From assembly GCA_001776475.1 (NCBI GenBank), contig MFBQ01000001.1, positions 11,456 to 21,311 on the forward strand: 9,856 bases of DNA. The letters run 5' to 3'. This stretch comes from Candidatus Curtissbacteria bacterium RIFCSPLOWO2_01_FULL_41_18. GTDB lineage: Bacteria; Patescibacteriota; Microgenomatia; Curtissbacterales; GWA2-41-24. The notes under the pieces were generated by a model. The model made no database searches, was not told where the DNA came from, and saw nothing but the letters and a program-made list of their open reading frames with translations. This document shows, one piece after another, positions 4,138 to 9,856 of this stretch; within the stretch, counting starts at the first letter, position 1; every line of letters begins with the position of its first letter. The translations under genes were made by a program, and so were the position numbers.

Positions 4138-5745
4138 CTAATTGACAATAAGCGACTTGCTGGTAATAGAGTTAGCTTGATCGAAAGTGTAATCGGTTTT
4201 GGTAACATTGGTGACGTTTGATGTGTAGGTGCCGGTTTCCCTTGAGCGCAGCCTGAAGGTAATAGTGCCATTATCGCCAGTTTTGCCGGAGCCTGATGCC
4301 AGACTTCCTGATGGAAGGGTAATCGTTAAGAAAACATTGGCGCTTGGTACTGGATTGTTATTTTGGTCTAGAACCGTGATTTTTGTGTAGACATTGCGGT
4401 TCCAGAAGAGCGATGTGTACCACATGGAGATATCTGAAACGTGCATGATTGATGAGGGAACTGGCGATGGGCTGGGGCTTGGAGACGGCGAAGGTGTTGG
4501 ACTTGACGATGGAGATGGACTTGGCGATGGTGACGGCGAAGGTGAATTCCCACCTACTGCCCTGTAGGCATTAATCCGGCCATAAGTCCACAAACTACCG
4601 GTGCCGGAAATGGGGTCGGCATTATTTTCAATTTGCGAGCGCACACAAGAGTTGGTGGAACAGGTACCGGTTGCCCACACAAGACCTGCTAAACCTGCTA
4701 CATGGGGCGTGGCCATGGAAGTACCGGATCCATAATCATAATTTAGCGATTTGTTGATTTTGTAAGGATGATTTGGGAAGGTTGAATAGATGTTGACGCC
4801 GGGAGCGGCCACATCCACCCAAGAACCATAACTTGACCAGCTGGCTTTGGCATCGGCAGAATCGGTTGCGGCGACTGCTATGACACCTCGGTAATATGCC
4901 GGATAAGTTGGAGAACTATTGCCGCTGTTACCTGCTGCGGCAACTACTACTACACCGTTTGCAACCGCATAGTTTACAGCACTCTGAAGGGTCGAAGAGC
5001 CGCTTGATCCGCCCAAGCTCATGTTAATAACTTTGGCGCCGTTGTCTGTAGCCCAAATAATGCCATTAGCAATCCAGGAATAATAACCGGAACCGTTATC
5101 ATCCAGGACTTTAACATTCATCAATGAGGAATTGTAACCCAAACCTGCCACACCGACACTATTATTAGTAACGGCCGCTGCGATTCCACCGACATGGGTA
5201 CCATGGCCGTATTTGTCATCAATGGTGGGGCTTGTCGTAAAGTTCCGGTTGGCGACGATTTTGGCAGAAAGATCCTCGTGGTCCTGGTCGATACCGGTAT
5301 CTAAAATTGCAGTCTTAACGCTTGAACTGCCGGTGGTAACGTCCCAGGCGCTTGCCCCGCTGCCGTTTGCGGCCACTATCTTAAACATCCCCCATTGCGC
5401 CGACAGTGAAGGATCATTAGTGACAGTTAGTGCCGTCGCTACAAAATCCGGCTCGGCAAATTCAACGTTTGGTATCGCCGAAAAAGCACTAGCTATCGCC
5501 TCTTCCTGGCCTTCAGGCACCTTAACAACTAATATCTTTAGCCTCTCAATCCGTGCGGAAACCTGTGCGTTGTGTTTGCCAAGGTTTAAATCAACAACAC
5601 TTTGGGACGTGCCTTCTCTAAACTTAACCAAAATTTGTCCTGGAGCTTTGCCACTTTTAGGAGAAGCTGGCGCCAAAGCCAAAGCAGGTGTAGCTAGGCT
5701 AGCCAGAAGAAACGAAAGCAAAATTGGCAGGAATTTTTTTATCAT
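4138..5745 (-). CDS. Secreted subtilisin-type serine protease (S8) with C-terminal Ig-like domain
   Basis: The product has 535 residues counted from ATG 5745; a TTG three bases upstream is also in frame. In order: signal peptide (1-24, ending ALALA); inhibitor-type propeptide (about 34-102, G-Q-I-L-V-K-F to V-E-F-A-E-P-D); catalytic domain (about 115-397) with Asp149 in AILDTGID, His181 in GHGTHVGG, oxyanion Asn273 in AAGNSGN and Ser343 in GTSMATPHVAG, so the triad is complete; a Cys362/Cys367 pair; a Pro-Ser linker (401-432); and a C-terminal Ig-like domain (about 434-535) similar in pattern to bacterial Ig repeats (V-L-D-Q-N-N-N-P-V-P-S-A-N-V). It would hydrolyse peptide bonds outside the cell after removal of the propeptide, and looks thermitase-like. 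It has no sorting signal of its own. It lies 16 bp after the sortase gene, third in the operon. No clear Shine-Dalgarno is present. Confidence 0.93.
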   Translation of the reverse strand: MIKKFLPILLSFLLASLATPALALAPASPKSGKAPGQILVKFREGTSQSVVDLNLGKHNAQVSARIERLKILVVKVPEGQEEAIASAFSAIPNVEFAEPDFVATALTVTNDPSLSAQWGMFKIVAANGSGASAWDVTTGSSSVKTAILDTGIDQDHEDLSAKIVANRNFTTSPTIDDKYGHGTHVGGIAAAVTNNSVGVAGLGYNSSLMNVKVLDDNGSGYYSWIANGIIWATDNGAKVINMSLGGSSGSSTLQSAVNYAVANGVVVVAAAGNSGNSSPTYPAYYRGVIAVAATDSADAKASWSSYGSWVDVAAPGVNIYSTFPNHPYKINKSLNYDYGSGTSMATPHVAGLAGLVWATGTCSTNSCVRSQIENNADPISGTGSLWTYGRINAYRAVGGNSPSPSPSPSPSPSSSPTPSPSPSPSPSPVPSSIMHVSDISMWYTSLFWNRNVYTKITVLDQNNNPVPSANVFLTITLPSGSLASGSGKTGDNGTITFRLRSRETGTYTSNVTNVTKTDYTFDQANSITSKSLIVN

Positions 5746-5761
5746 CAAGATTCACTACAGA

Positions 5762-6349
5762 TTATATCGCGTTGTCAACCTTTTTGGCTACTACCACAAA
5801 TCTTGAAGTATCTAAAAAGCCGGTACAGGTATAAATTGTCAAACGCGAGTCGGCTGTTTGATTTAAGATTTCAACCTGGGTCGGCTCAATCACTTTGGTT
5901 TCAAAAACCGCATACTTTACAAAATCTCCGTCGCGCCTGACCAGATAGAGGGTATCGCCATCGGCAACTTGCGGCAAATCGCCCAGGATGTCACTTCGAT
6001 TATGGCCGTAGATTACCGTGTTGCCTACTTGGCCCGGGATTGCCGAAGAGGTCAGATAAGAAACTCCTGTTTCGGAGATTATCCAACGGTTATCCACAAC
6101 GTAGCCGTCGGAAACATACAAAATTTTGGCCAGTTTTGGAATATAAAGTTTGGTGGGTTTTGGCAGGTACTGCGAACTCTGAGAAGTTTCTTTTTGGTTA
6201 GGGGCTTGGGCTACACTTTTGTTGATGGCAGCAAAAAGTATAATCCCAGCCCCTAAAATAATCAAAAATAAGCTGAAAAAGTAACGGGTGTAAGATGGAA
6301 GCTTTAGGCTTTTTGCTCTTTTCTTGCTAGAACGTTTTGTGCTTGCCAT
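5762..6349 (-). CDS. Sortase (membrane transpeptidase)
   Basis: The product has 195 residues. A basic cytoplasmic tail (1-20), one membrane helix (about 22-42) and an outside catalytic domain follow. The sortase triad is visible: His116 in VIYGHNR, Cys175 in L-T-I-Y-T-C-T-G and Arg183 in T-S-R-F-V-V. Sortases cut a sorting motif between Thr and Gly and transfer the protein to an amine acceptor on the envelope. The class is not certain; size and TM placement suggest a class D/E-like housekeeping type. The start lies inside the upstream gene (46-bp overlap). Keeping that ATG gives the expected basic N-terminal tail, and no other ATG precedes the membrane segment. The upstream gene ends in a sorting-signal-like LGATG tail and is the obvious substrate. 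Confidence 0.93.
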   Translation of the reverse strand: MASTKRSSKKRAKSLKLPSYTRYFFSLFLIILGAGIILFAAINKSVAQAPNQKETSQSSQYLPKPTKLYIPKLAKILYVSDGYVVDNRWIISETGVSYLTSSAIPGQVGNTVIYGHNRSDILGDLPQVADGDTLYLVRRDGDFVKYAVFETKVIEPTQVEILNQTADSRLTIYTCTGFLDTSRFVVVAKKVDNAI

Positions 6350-7059
6350 AGACCAAGGGCAATTAGGCCTGCTCCGGCTGAAAAGGGAATTGCGCTAGAA
6401 GCGACACCGGTAGCACCAAGAACCTGACCACCGATTGCCCCGACTTTAACTGTGTCGGATGTTGGGCCGCCGCAATCAGCGCTTGCTTTAGCAATTATCG
6501 CAACCCAAAGGTCGCCGCCTGGCAGGTCTTTTAAGGTGTACTGCGAAAAATCTCCGGCTACCTCGACGCCCCAGATAAGATTATCAGCCGTTGGCCCGTA
6601 AGCTATATGGAAACCTGCTGCATCGCCCTTGTTTGCCCAATGAACTGTAACTTGGCCAGGTTTGATGTCGGAAAACCAAACTTGGTCTACCTTTTGAGGT
6701 CGATCCGTTGGACAAGCCGGCGTTGTCACATTACCACCAAGACTTGGTCCAGGTTCCCCTCCGACAGGCGGAGTTGGCACTGGTGATGGTTCGGGTGAAG
6801 GACTCGGTGATGGTGAAGGTGATGGGCATGGTGTCGGGCTAGGATTATAATGATGTGCTTCGACATCTATGTTTAAGAAGTCCCAAAAGCTGACTTGCTC
6901 CTGATTGTCACATGGCTCGGTTGATGGCGATGGCGAAGGGCTTGGTGAAGAATGACCACGACCTGCCACTACTGGTTGCAAGACGTTTGCTGTAGCGAAA
7001 AATGCCAGAACTAGTCCTGTTATAAGGGGCAGAAAGATTTTGAATAATCTTCCGTTCAT
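6304..7059 (-). CDS. Surface protein with fibronectin-III domain and LGATG sorting-signal-like tail
   Basis: The product has 251 residues. It has a signal peptide (1-32), two Pro-Ser linkers (38-47 and about 73-97) around a short insert with Cys50, a Gly/Pro stretch, and then one fibronectin-III-like domain (about 122-206: V-D-Q-V-W-F, the V-T-V-H-W strand, G-F-H-I-A-Y-G, L-P-G-G-D-L-W-V-A-I). Cys116 and Cys196 could bridge. The C-terminus has LGATG (214-218), a hydrophobic helix (about 222-240) and a short basic end (ARKEQKA), the layout of a cell-wall sorting signal with LGATG in place of LPXTG. The sortase gene overlaps its 3' end. It is probably anchored to the envelope as a binding or adhesion protein; the ligand is unknown. 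First gene of the operon. Confidence 0.85.
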   Translation of the reverse strand: MNGRLFKIFLPLITGLVLAFFATANVLQPVVAGRGHSSPSPSPSPSTEPCDNQEQVSFWDFLNIDVEAHHYNPSPTPCPSPSPSPSPSPEPSPVPTPPVGGEPGPSLGGNVTTPACPTDRPQKVDQVWFSDIKPGQVTVHWANKGDAAGFHIAYGPTADNLIWGVEVAGDFSQYTLKDLPGGDLWVAIIAKASADCGGPTSDTVKVGAIGGQVLGATGVASSAIPFSAGAGLIALGLWQAQNVLARKEQKA

Positions 7060-7084
7060 TTAATATTTAACTGGGCAAGAATTA

Positions 7085-7170
7085 GAGGCAGTCCTCCTAC
7101 GTTAAAACTTCGGAGGATAAATAATATTTAGATCTATTTGAACAGTAATGAGGCAGTAGTTTGAGGCAGT
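7085..7170 (-). promoter_or_regulatory. Three copies of ACTGCCTC in the operon leader
   Basis: On the transcribed (minus) strand ACTGCCTC occurs at 7170-7163, 7157-7150 and 7092-7085. The first two are 13 bp apart and start 6 bp past the -10, at the likely transcription start. An imperfect hairpin, tcctcc/ggagga (about 7092-7117), also lies in this leader. They may be operator sites, but no regulator is identified. Confidence 0.35.
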
Positions 7171-7176
7171 TTGCGC

Positions 7177-7205
7177 ATTTTATAGTAAATGTTATAAGTT
7201 GTCAA
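7177..7205 (-). promoter_or_regulatory. Promoter of the surface protein-sortase-protease operon
   Basis: On the minus strand TTGACA (7205-7200), a 17-base spacer and TAAAAT (7182-7177) match the sigma-70 consensus closely. The leader to the ATG at 7059 is about 110 bases. Confidence 0.7.
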
Positions 7206-7220
7206 GCCCCTAAAATGCCA

Positions 7221-7241
7221 CCCCGCAAGGGGACCCCTTGC
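7221..7241. repeat. Palindrome upstream of the transposase gene
   Basis: cccc is followed by gcaagggg-a-ccccttgc, a perfect 8-bp inverted repeat with one central base (7225-7241). The alternative fold cccc-gcaa-gggg gives a 4-bp stem with a GNRA-type loop. The same unit recurs at 8013-8032 and, shorter, at 7812-7826. It sits 15 bp from the -35 of the divergent surface operon. Confidence 0.85.
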
Positions 7242-7277
7242 AAATTAATTGTCGGCGTAATAATATGACTAATATCA

Positions 7278-8033
7278 ATGGCGGGAAAAAACGAAGACAA
7301 AATTTATATTGAAAATGCTTACTATCATATCTATAATCGCGGCGTCGAGAAAAGAAAAATCTTCCAGGAAGAACAAGACTACGCTACATTTCTCTCTTAT
7401 CTCAAAACGTACCTCATACCTAAGGGTGAGAAAAGCCTTTCCGAAAAATTAGGAAATTCTCAATTATCTTATAGGGAAAGGGATAAAATTCTTAAAGCAC
7501 TACGCCTTAATAATTTTGCCGGTGAAATTACCCTCCTCGCTTATTGTCTAATGCCAAATCATTTTCATCTTTTAATTAAACAAAAAAGCAGAAATGCCAT
7601 AGACATGTTTATGAACTCTATAGGCACACGTTACACTATGTACTTTAATCGAAAATATTACAGAGTAGGACCGCTTTATCAGGGTACCTACAAAGCGGTT
7701 CTGATTGAAACAGATGCCCAGCTACTTCATTTAACCCGTTATATCCATCAAAACCCTCTAAAAATAAACCAGCACGATTCTTCACAATCTTCACAATCTT
7801 CACAATCTTCACAAGGGGACCCCTTGCGAGCATTATTGAATCAACCGTCATCATACTTTAACTATCTGGGCAAGAGAAAAACTGAATGGTTAGATCCAAC
7901 TGAGATTCTCGCCTACTTCTCTAAATCTAACCCGAATTTGTCTTATAAAGATTTTATGGGGGTTGAAGAAAGTATAGAAATAATCACAGGCTTCACTTTA
8001 GACGAAAATCAGCCCCGCAAGGGGTCCCCTTGA
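7278..8033 (+). CDS. Y1 (HUH) transposase, REP-associated / IS200-like type
   Basis: The product has 251 residues. It has the N-terminal strand with Y-Y-H-I-Y-N-R-G-V (14-23), then M-P-N-H-F-H (92-97) whose His95 and His97 form the HUH metal site. The helix G-T-R-Y-T-M-Y-F-N-R follows, where Tyr119 is the likely nucleophile (Tyr122 the alternative), then G-P-L-Y-Q-G-T-Y (131-138) and Y-I-H-Q-N-P-L-K (155-162). It would cut and rejoin single-stranded DNA through a tyrosine link. Between the IHQNP motif and the next conserved patch (S-S-Y-F-N-Y-L-G, 191-198) lies an unusual insert: four SSQ repeats, then GDPL read from an internal palindrome. The C-terminal PRKGSP and the stop codon are read from the downstream palindrome. 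The ATG lacks an obvious Shine-Dalgarno. The gene opposes all its neighbours. Confidence 0.9.
   Translation: MAGKNEDKIYIENAYYHIYNRGVEKRKIFQEEQDYATFLSYLKTYLIPKGEKSLSEKLGNSQLSYRERDKILKALRLNNFAGEITLLAYCLMPNHFHLLIKQKSRNAIDMFMNSIGTRYTMYFNRKYYRVGPLYQGTYKAVLIETDAQLLHLTRYIHQNPLKINQHDSSQSSQSSQSSQGDPLRALLNQPSSYFNYLGKRKTEWLDPTEILAYFSKSNPNLSYKDFMGVEESIEIITGFTLDENQPRKGSP
7779..7814 (+). repeat. Four tandem 9-bp repeats in the transposase gene
   Basis: tcttcacaa is repeated four times without change and in frame, encoding SSQ four times (residues 168-179). It directly abuts the internal palindrome. Because the unit is three codons long, copy-number changes would keep the frame. Confidence 0.9.
7812..7826. 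repeat. Palindrome copy inside the transposase coding sequence
   Basis: caagggg-a-ccccttg, a perfect 7-bp stem, is the same core as the flanking palindromes. It is read in frame as Q-G-D-P-L. Confidence 0.85.
8013..8032. repeat. Palindrome at the 3' end of the transposase gene
   Basis: cccc is followed by gcaagggg-t-ccccttg (stem 8018-8032), matching 7221-7241 except for the central base. The stop codon TGA begins within its last two bases, so the repeat supplies the end of the protein. It may also help to end transcription between this gene and the convergent kinase gene. Confidence 0.85.
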
Positions 8034-8075
8034 TTATGATTATTGATTATGAATTTAGACGTACGCCTTTAGCCA

Positions 8076-8537
8076 TTATTTCTCATCCCCACCATAAAGA
8101 AAGGGAGAAACTGCACTTTGCCAATCAAAAACCTCGCCTTTTTCAAAAAACCTTTCTTGCTCCTTGCGCGCCGCTTCTTTTGAATCCGAAACATGGACAA
8201 TGTTAGCGCTAACGCTCATCGAAAAATCCCCGCGAATACTTCCAAGCTCCGCCTCTCGTGAATTTGTGCTACCTGCCATTTTGCGCACCACAGCGATAGA
8301 ATCCACACCCTCCAAAAGCATACAGACAATTGGGCTGGCTGACATAAACTTCTTCAAACCTTCAAAGAATGGCCTATCCTTATGATGGGCATAGTGTTCT
8401 TCCAAAAGGGTATTGGAAGCTCTCATCATCTTTAGTCCAACCAATTTTAGACCTCTCCGCTCAAACCGGTGAATAATCTCCCCCACCAGCCCCCGCTGCA
8501 AGGCATCCGGCTTTAGAAGTACAACTGTTCTCTGCAT
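8076..8537 (-). CDS. ndk: Nucleoside diphosphate kinase
   Basis: The product has 153 residues, the usual length. It transfers the gamma-phosphate of ATP to other (deoxy)nucleoside diphosphates through a phospho-histidine, in the cytoplasm, and so balances NTP and dNTP pools. Visible marks are T-x-V-x-L-K-P-D (Lys9) at the start, G-S-T-N-S-R-E-A (89-96), G-S-I-R-G-D-F (99-105), and the active-site segment A-N-I-V-H-V-S-D-S with His115. The usual G-R-N and H-G-S-D around the histidine are S-A-N and H-V-S-D here, a mild deviation that leaves the histidine, Asn112 and SDS intact. It is convergent with the transposase gene, 42 bp away. No clear Shine-Dalgarno is visible. Confidence 0.96.
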   Translation of the reverse strand: MQRTVVLLKPDALQRGLVGEIIHRFERRGLKLVGLKMMRASNTLLEEHYAHHKDRPFFEGLKKFMSASPIVCMLLEGVDSIAVVRKMAGSTNSREAELGSIRGDFSMSVSANIVHVSDSKEAARKEQERFFEKGEVFDWQSAVSPFLYGGDEK

Positions 8538-8582
8538 GGCTATAGCTTAAGTTTAATGGGAAACAGGGAAAGTGTAAAGTGC

Positions 8583-8606
8583 AAAAAGAAATCTAAGAAA
8601 ACTTAG
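8583..8606 (-). terminator. Weak intrinsic terminator candidate
   Basis: Read on the minus strand, ctaag-tttt-cttag (8606-8593) is followed by the T-rich run atttctttttg. The stem is only 5 bp and AT-rich and overlaps the stop codon of the 182-residue gene, so it may not function. Confidence 0.25.
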
Positions 8607-9151
8607 TATGCACCCGGATCACTTCTAACCTCAATTATACTTGCTATAAGCTCTCTAGAATCTTCGAAGAGTTCTAGTTGTGAAATCAATCTTGCTAACT
8701 CTCTATCCTCTGGCAGTTTTCTATCGGGCCAACTTGCCCTCACATTACTTACGCTCAACTTCGATTCACCTTGTTTTATCTCCAAGTCTACGGAATCCAA
8801 CCCACTACTTTTATATACTGCAATTCTAAATTTTAATTGCATAGGCTGATCAAGATCAAATTTTAATGCATTTAATGCTGCCTGCATTGTCTCCGGTATA
8901 ACATTGTTGGCCAACTGCCAGTTATCTATATTTACAAATTCAGTTTCATAAATAGTAGTTGTTATTAAATCGTGAGAATGTTTACTCTTTCTAAATCCAC
9001 GACTAGTTAGACTAAAATCATTTTCAGAAAAAGAGGCAAAATAATCCTCTACAGCTTCGTTCCTATCTTGGAGGAAACCTCGAAGCTGCACCCTCTCCAT
9101 TCGCATCCGTGTTCTGTCCATTACTGCGGTTGTATCTCTTTCGCTTGCCAT
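8603..9151 (-). CDS. Hypothetical protein, 182 residues
   Basis: I do not recognise this protein. It has no signal peptide, membrane segment or cysteine, so it is likely cytoplasmic. The N-terminal 30 residues are polar and Arg/Met-rich (M-D-R-T-R-M-R-M-E-R). The middle (about 55-135) alternates strands, with T-T-T-I-Y-E-T-E-F and L-K-F-R-I-A-V-Y-K. The end has two likely helices (E-D-R-E-L-A-R-L-I-S-Q-L-E-L-F). The DNA is visibly more AT-rich than the neighbouring kinase and peptidase genes, which could mean transfer. It stands alone between two housekeeping-type genes. The ATG is the first start of the frame; no strong Shine-Dalgarno is seen. Confidence 0.7.
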   Translation of the reverse strand: MASERDTTAVMDRTRMRMERVQLRGFLQDRNEAVEDYFASFSENDFSLTSRGFRKSKHSHDLITTTIYETEFVNIDNWQLANNVIPETMQAALNALKFDLDQPMQLKFRIAVYKSSGLDSVDLEIKQGESKLSVSNVRASWPDRKLPEDRELARLISQLELFEDSRELIASIIEVRSDPGAY

Positions 9152-9161
9152 GAATCTTTGA

Positions 9162-9187
9162 TTTATAAAGTATACTGCCTATGTCAA
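9162..9187 (-). promoter_or_regulatory. Possible promoter of the 182-residue hypothetical gene
   Basis: On the minus strand TTGACA (9187-9182) is followed by TATAAA (9167-9162) at a short 14-base spacing. TATACT (9174-9169) is a second -10 choice without a well-placed -35. The start codon follows within 12-20 bp, so the leader would be very short. Heptamer aggcagt lies at 9180-9174. Confidence 0.35.
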
Positions 9188-9266
9188 GGTTTACTGAGAG
9201 TCAACTGCCTCACACATCGGAGGTGAAATTATATTGACACATCGGGTTTATCGGTTAACAACAGAC

Positions 9267-9856
9267 CTACAACTTAAGTATCTTCTCAAACCTTGTCTTC
9301 TCCTTAAACGGTCCTATCACCGCCAAATTAAGTTTACTTTCGGCAAACAAGAACTGGGCGACGCGTAAAACCTCATCGGCACCAACCTCATCGATTCTTT
9401 TAAGCTCCTCGGATAAAGTCCTTACCCTGCCTTCCAAAAGCTCGTCGGAACCGTAAGAAACTGCTACCGTCCGTGAGTCTTCCCAGGCCAGAATCACCCT
9501 ACCCTTTATGTATTCCTTGGCTTTTTTAAGCTCCCTATCGGAAACTTTCCTTTTGGCAACGTCGGCAAATTGGGAAAGAATAACCGAAATTGCCTCCTCA
9601 ATTCTTTTAATATCAACACCCGCGGCTGCTACCAGCGTCCCCGTATCCAAATAACTCTCATTATCCGCCCGCACGTAGTAGGCCAAGCCCCGTTTTTCGC
9701 GCACATTGATAAAAAGCCGTGATGACATTCCCCCGCCTAAAATTGTCGCCAAAACACCTGCGTTGTATCTGTCCGGATGGCTAAGTTTAAGGCCCCTAAA
9801 TCCCAAAACCAAATGCGCCTGATCGGTTTTTTTATAGACAACCTTTAAGGCCGGTT
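9267..9856 (-). CDS. M16-family metallopeptidase, C-terminal part
   Basis: The frame is open to the right edge (it reads V-V-Y-K-K-T-D-Q-A-H-L-V-L-G-F-R-G from about 9842), so the N-terminus and any HxxEH zinc site lie outside the window. About 196 residues are seen. They match the second half of bacterial M16 (processing-peptidase-like) proteins: the T-x-Q-A-H-L-V-L-G strand, then L-G-G-G-M-S-S-R-L-F, R-E-K-R-G-L-A-Y-Y-V, a tail helix region with A-K-E-Y-I-K-G-R, and a closing N-L-A-V-I-G-P-F. The R-x-x-x-x-x-A-Y patch contacts peptide substrates in the family. M16 peptidases degrade or trim peptides in the cytoplasm. The stop is TAG at 9269-9267. Confidence 0.92.
   Translation of the reverse strand, partial: PALKVVYKKTDQAHLVLGFRGLKLSHPDRYNAGVLATILGGGMSSRLFINVREKRGLAYYVRADNESYLDTGTLVAAAGVDIKRIEEAISVILSQFADVAKRKVSDRELKKAKEYIKGRVILAWEDSRTVAVSYGSDELLEGRVRTLSEELKRIDEVGADEVLRVAQFLFAESKLNLAVIGPFKEKTRFEKILKL

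Larger units (their letters stand above)
7221..8032 (+). mobile_element. Candidate mobile unit: Y1 transposase gene between two copies of one palindrome
   Basis: The two 20-21 bp units (7221-7241 and 8013-8032) have the same left flank (cccc) and lie in the same orientation. They enclose the only plus-strand gene of the window. IS200-like and REP-associated Y1 transposases recognise such hairpins as single-stranded DNA. No target-site duplication is expected for this family. Whether the unit moves as a whole cannot be judged from one copy. Confidence 0.5.

Noticed and set aside
5213..5806. Plus-strand open frame of 197 residues opposite the protease gene
   Set aside because: It is antisense to a protease with all catalytic motifs intact. 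Its sequence has no recognisable domain and its composition reflects the opposite strand.
8076..8537. Nucleoside diphosphate kinase as inactive because H-G-S-D is H-V-S-D
   Set aside because: The catalytic histidine, Asn112, Lys9, the RGDF segment and full length are all present. One changed neighbour is not evidence of loss.

Overview
The window looks like a stretch of a Patescibacteria (CPR) chromosome, perhaps from the Microgenomates side. That placement is an inference from gene style, not from a marker gene. The clues are moderate GC, small exported proteins with long Pro-Ser linkers, a variant sortase signal beside a sortase, a small GIY-YIG nuclease, a REP-associated (Y1) transposase, and very dense intergenic palindromic repeats. 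Every gene except the transposase lies on the minus strand. Both edges cut through genes.

Region by region, on the + coordinate: (1) 1-1476 holds two exported proteins built from the same short repeat module (N-Q-x-N-x-A-x-V-x-N ... N-T-G-x-N-x-I ... I-x-T-G-D-A). The first is cut by the left edge. (2) 1477-2379 carries no credible gene. It is packed with hairpins and REP-like inverted repeats. (3) 2380-3266 is a two-gene unit with its own promoter: a small DUF2292/YezD-like protein translationally coupled (ATGA) to an exported Ig-like protein. (4) 3368-4044 holds a GIY-YIG nuclease gene bracketed by inverted REP-like repeats. Its 5' end is occupied by a two-hairpin element resembling a non-autonomous IS200/IS605 derivative. 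(5) 4138-7205 is a three-gene cell-surface operon: a fibronectin-III protein ending in an LGATG sorting-signal-like tail, a sortase, and a secreted subtilisin-type protease. A TTGACA/TAAAAT promoter sits in front. (6) 7221-8033 is a Y1 transposase gene on the plus strand. Copies of one palindrome lie on both sides of it and a third lies inside it. (7) 8076-9856 holds housekeeping or unknown genes: nucleoside diphosphate kinase, an unrecognised 182-residue protein, and the C-terminal part of an M16 metallopeptidase.

Two themes dominate. One is cell-surface building: at least five exported proteins, plus a sortase that probably anchors its neighbour and a protease that may process surface or environmental protein. 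The other is small palindromic mobile DNA. Several distinct repeat families fill the gaps, some copies are identical over 39-47 bp, and a REP-type transposase is present. I saw no tRNA, rRNA or CRISPR array.
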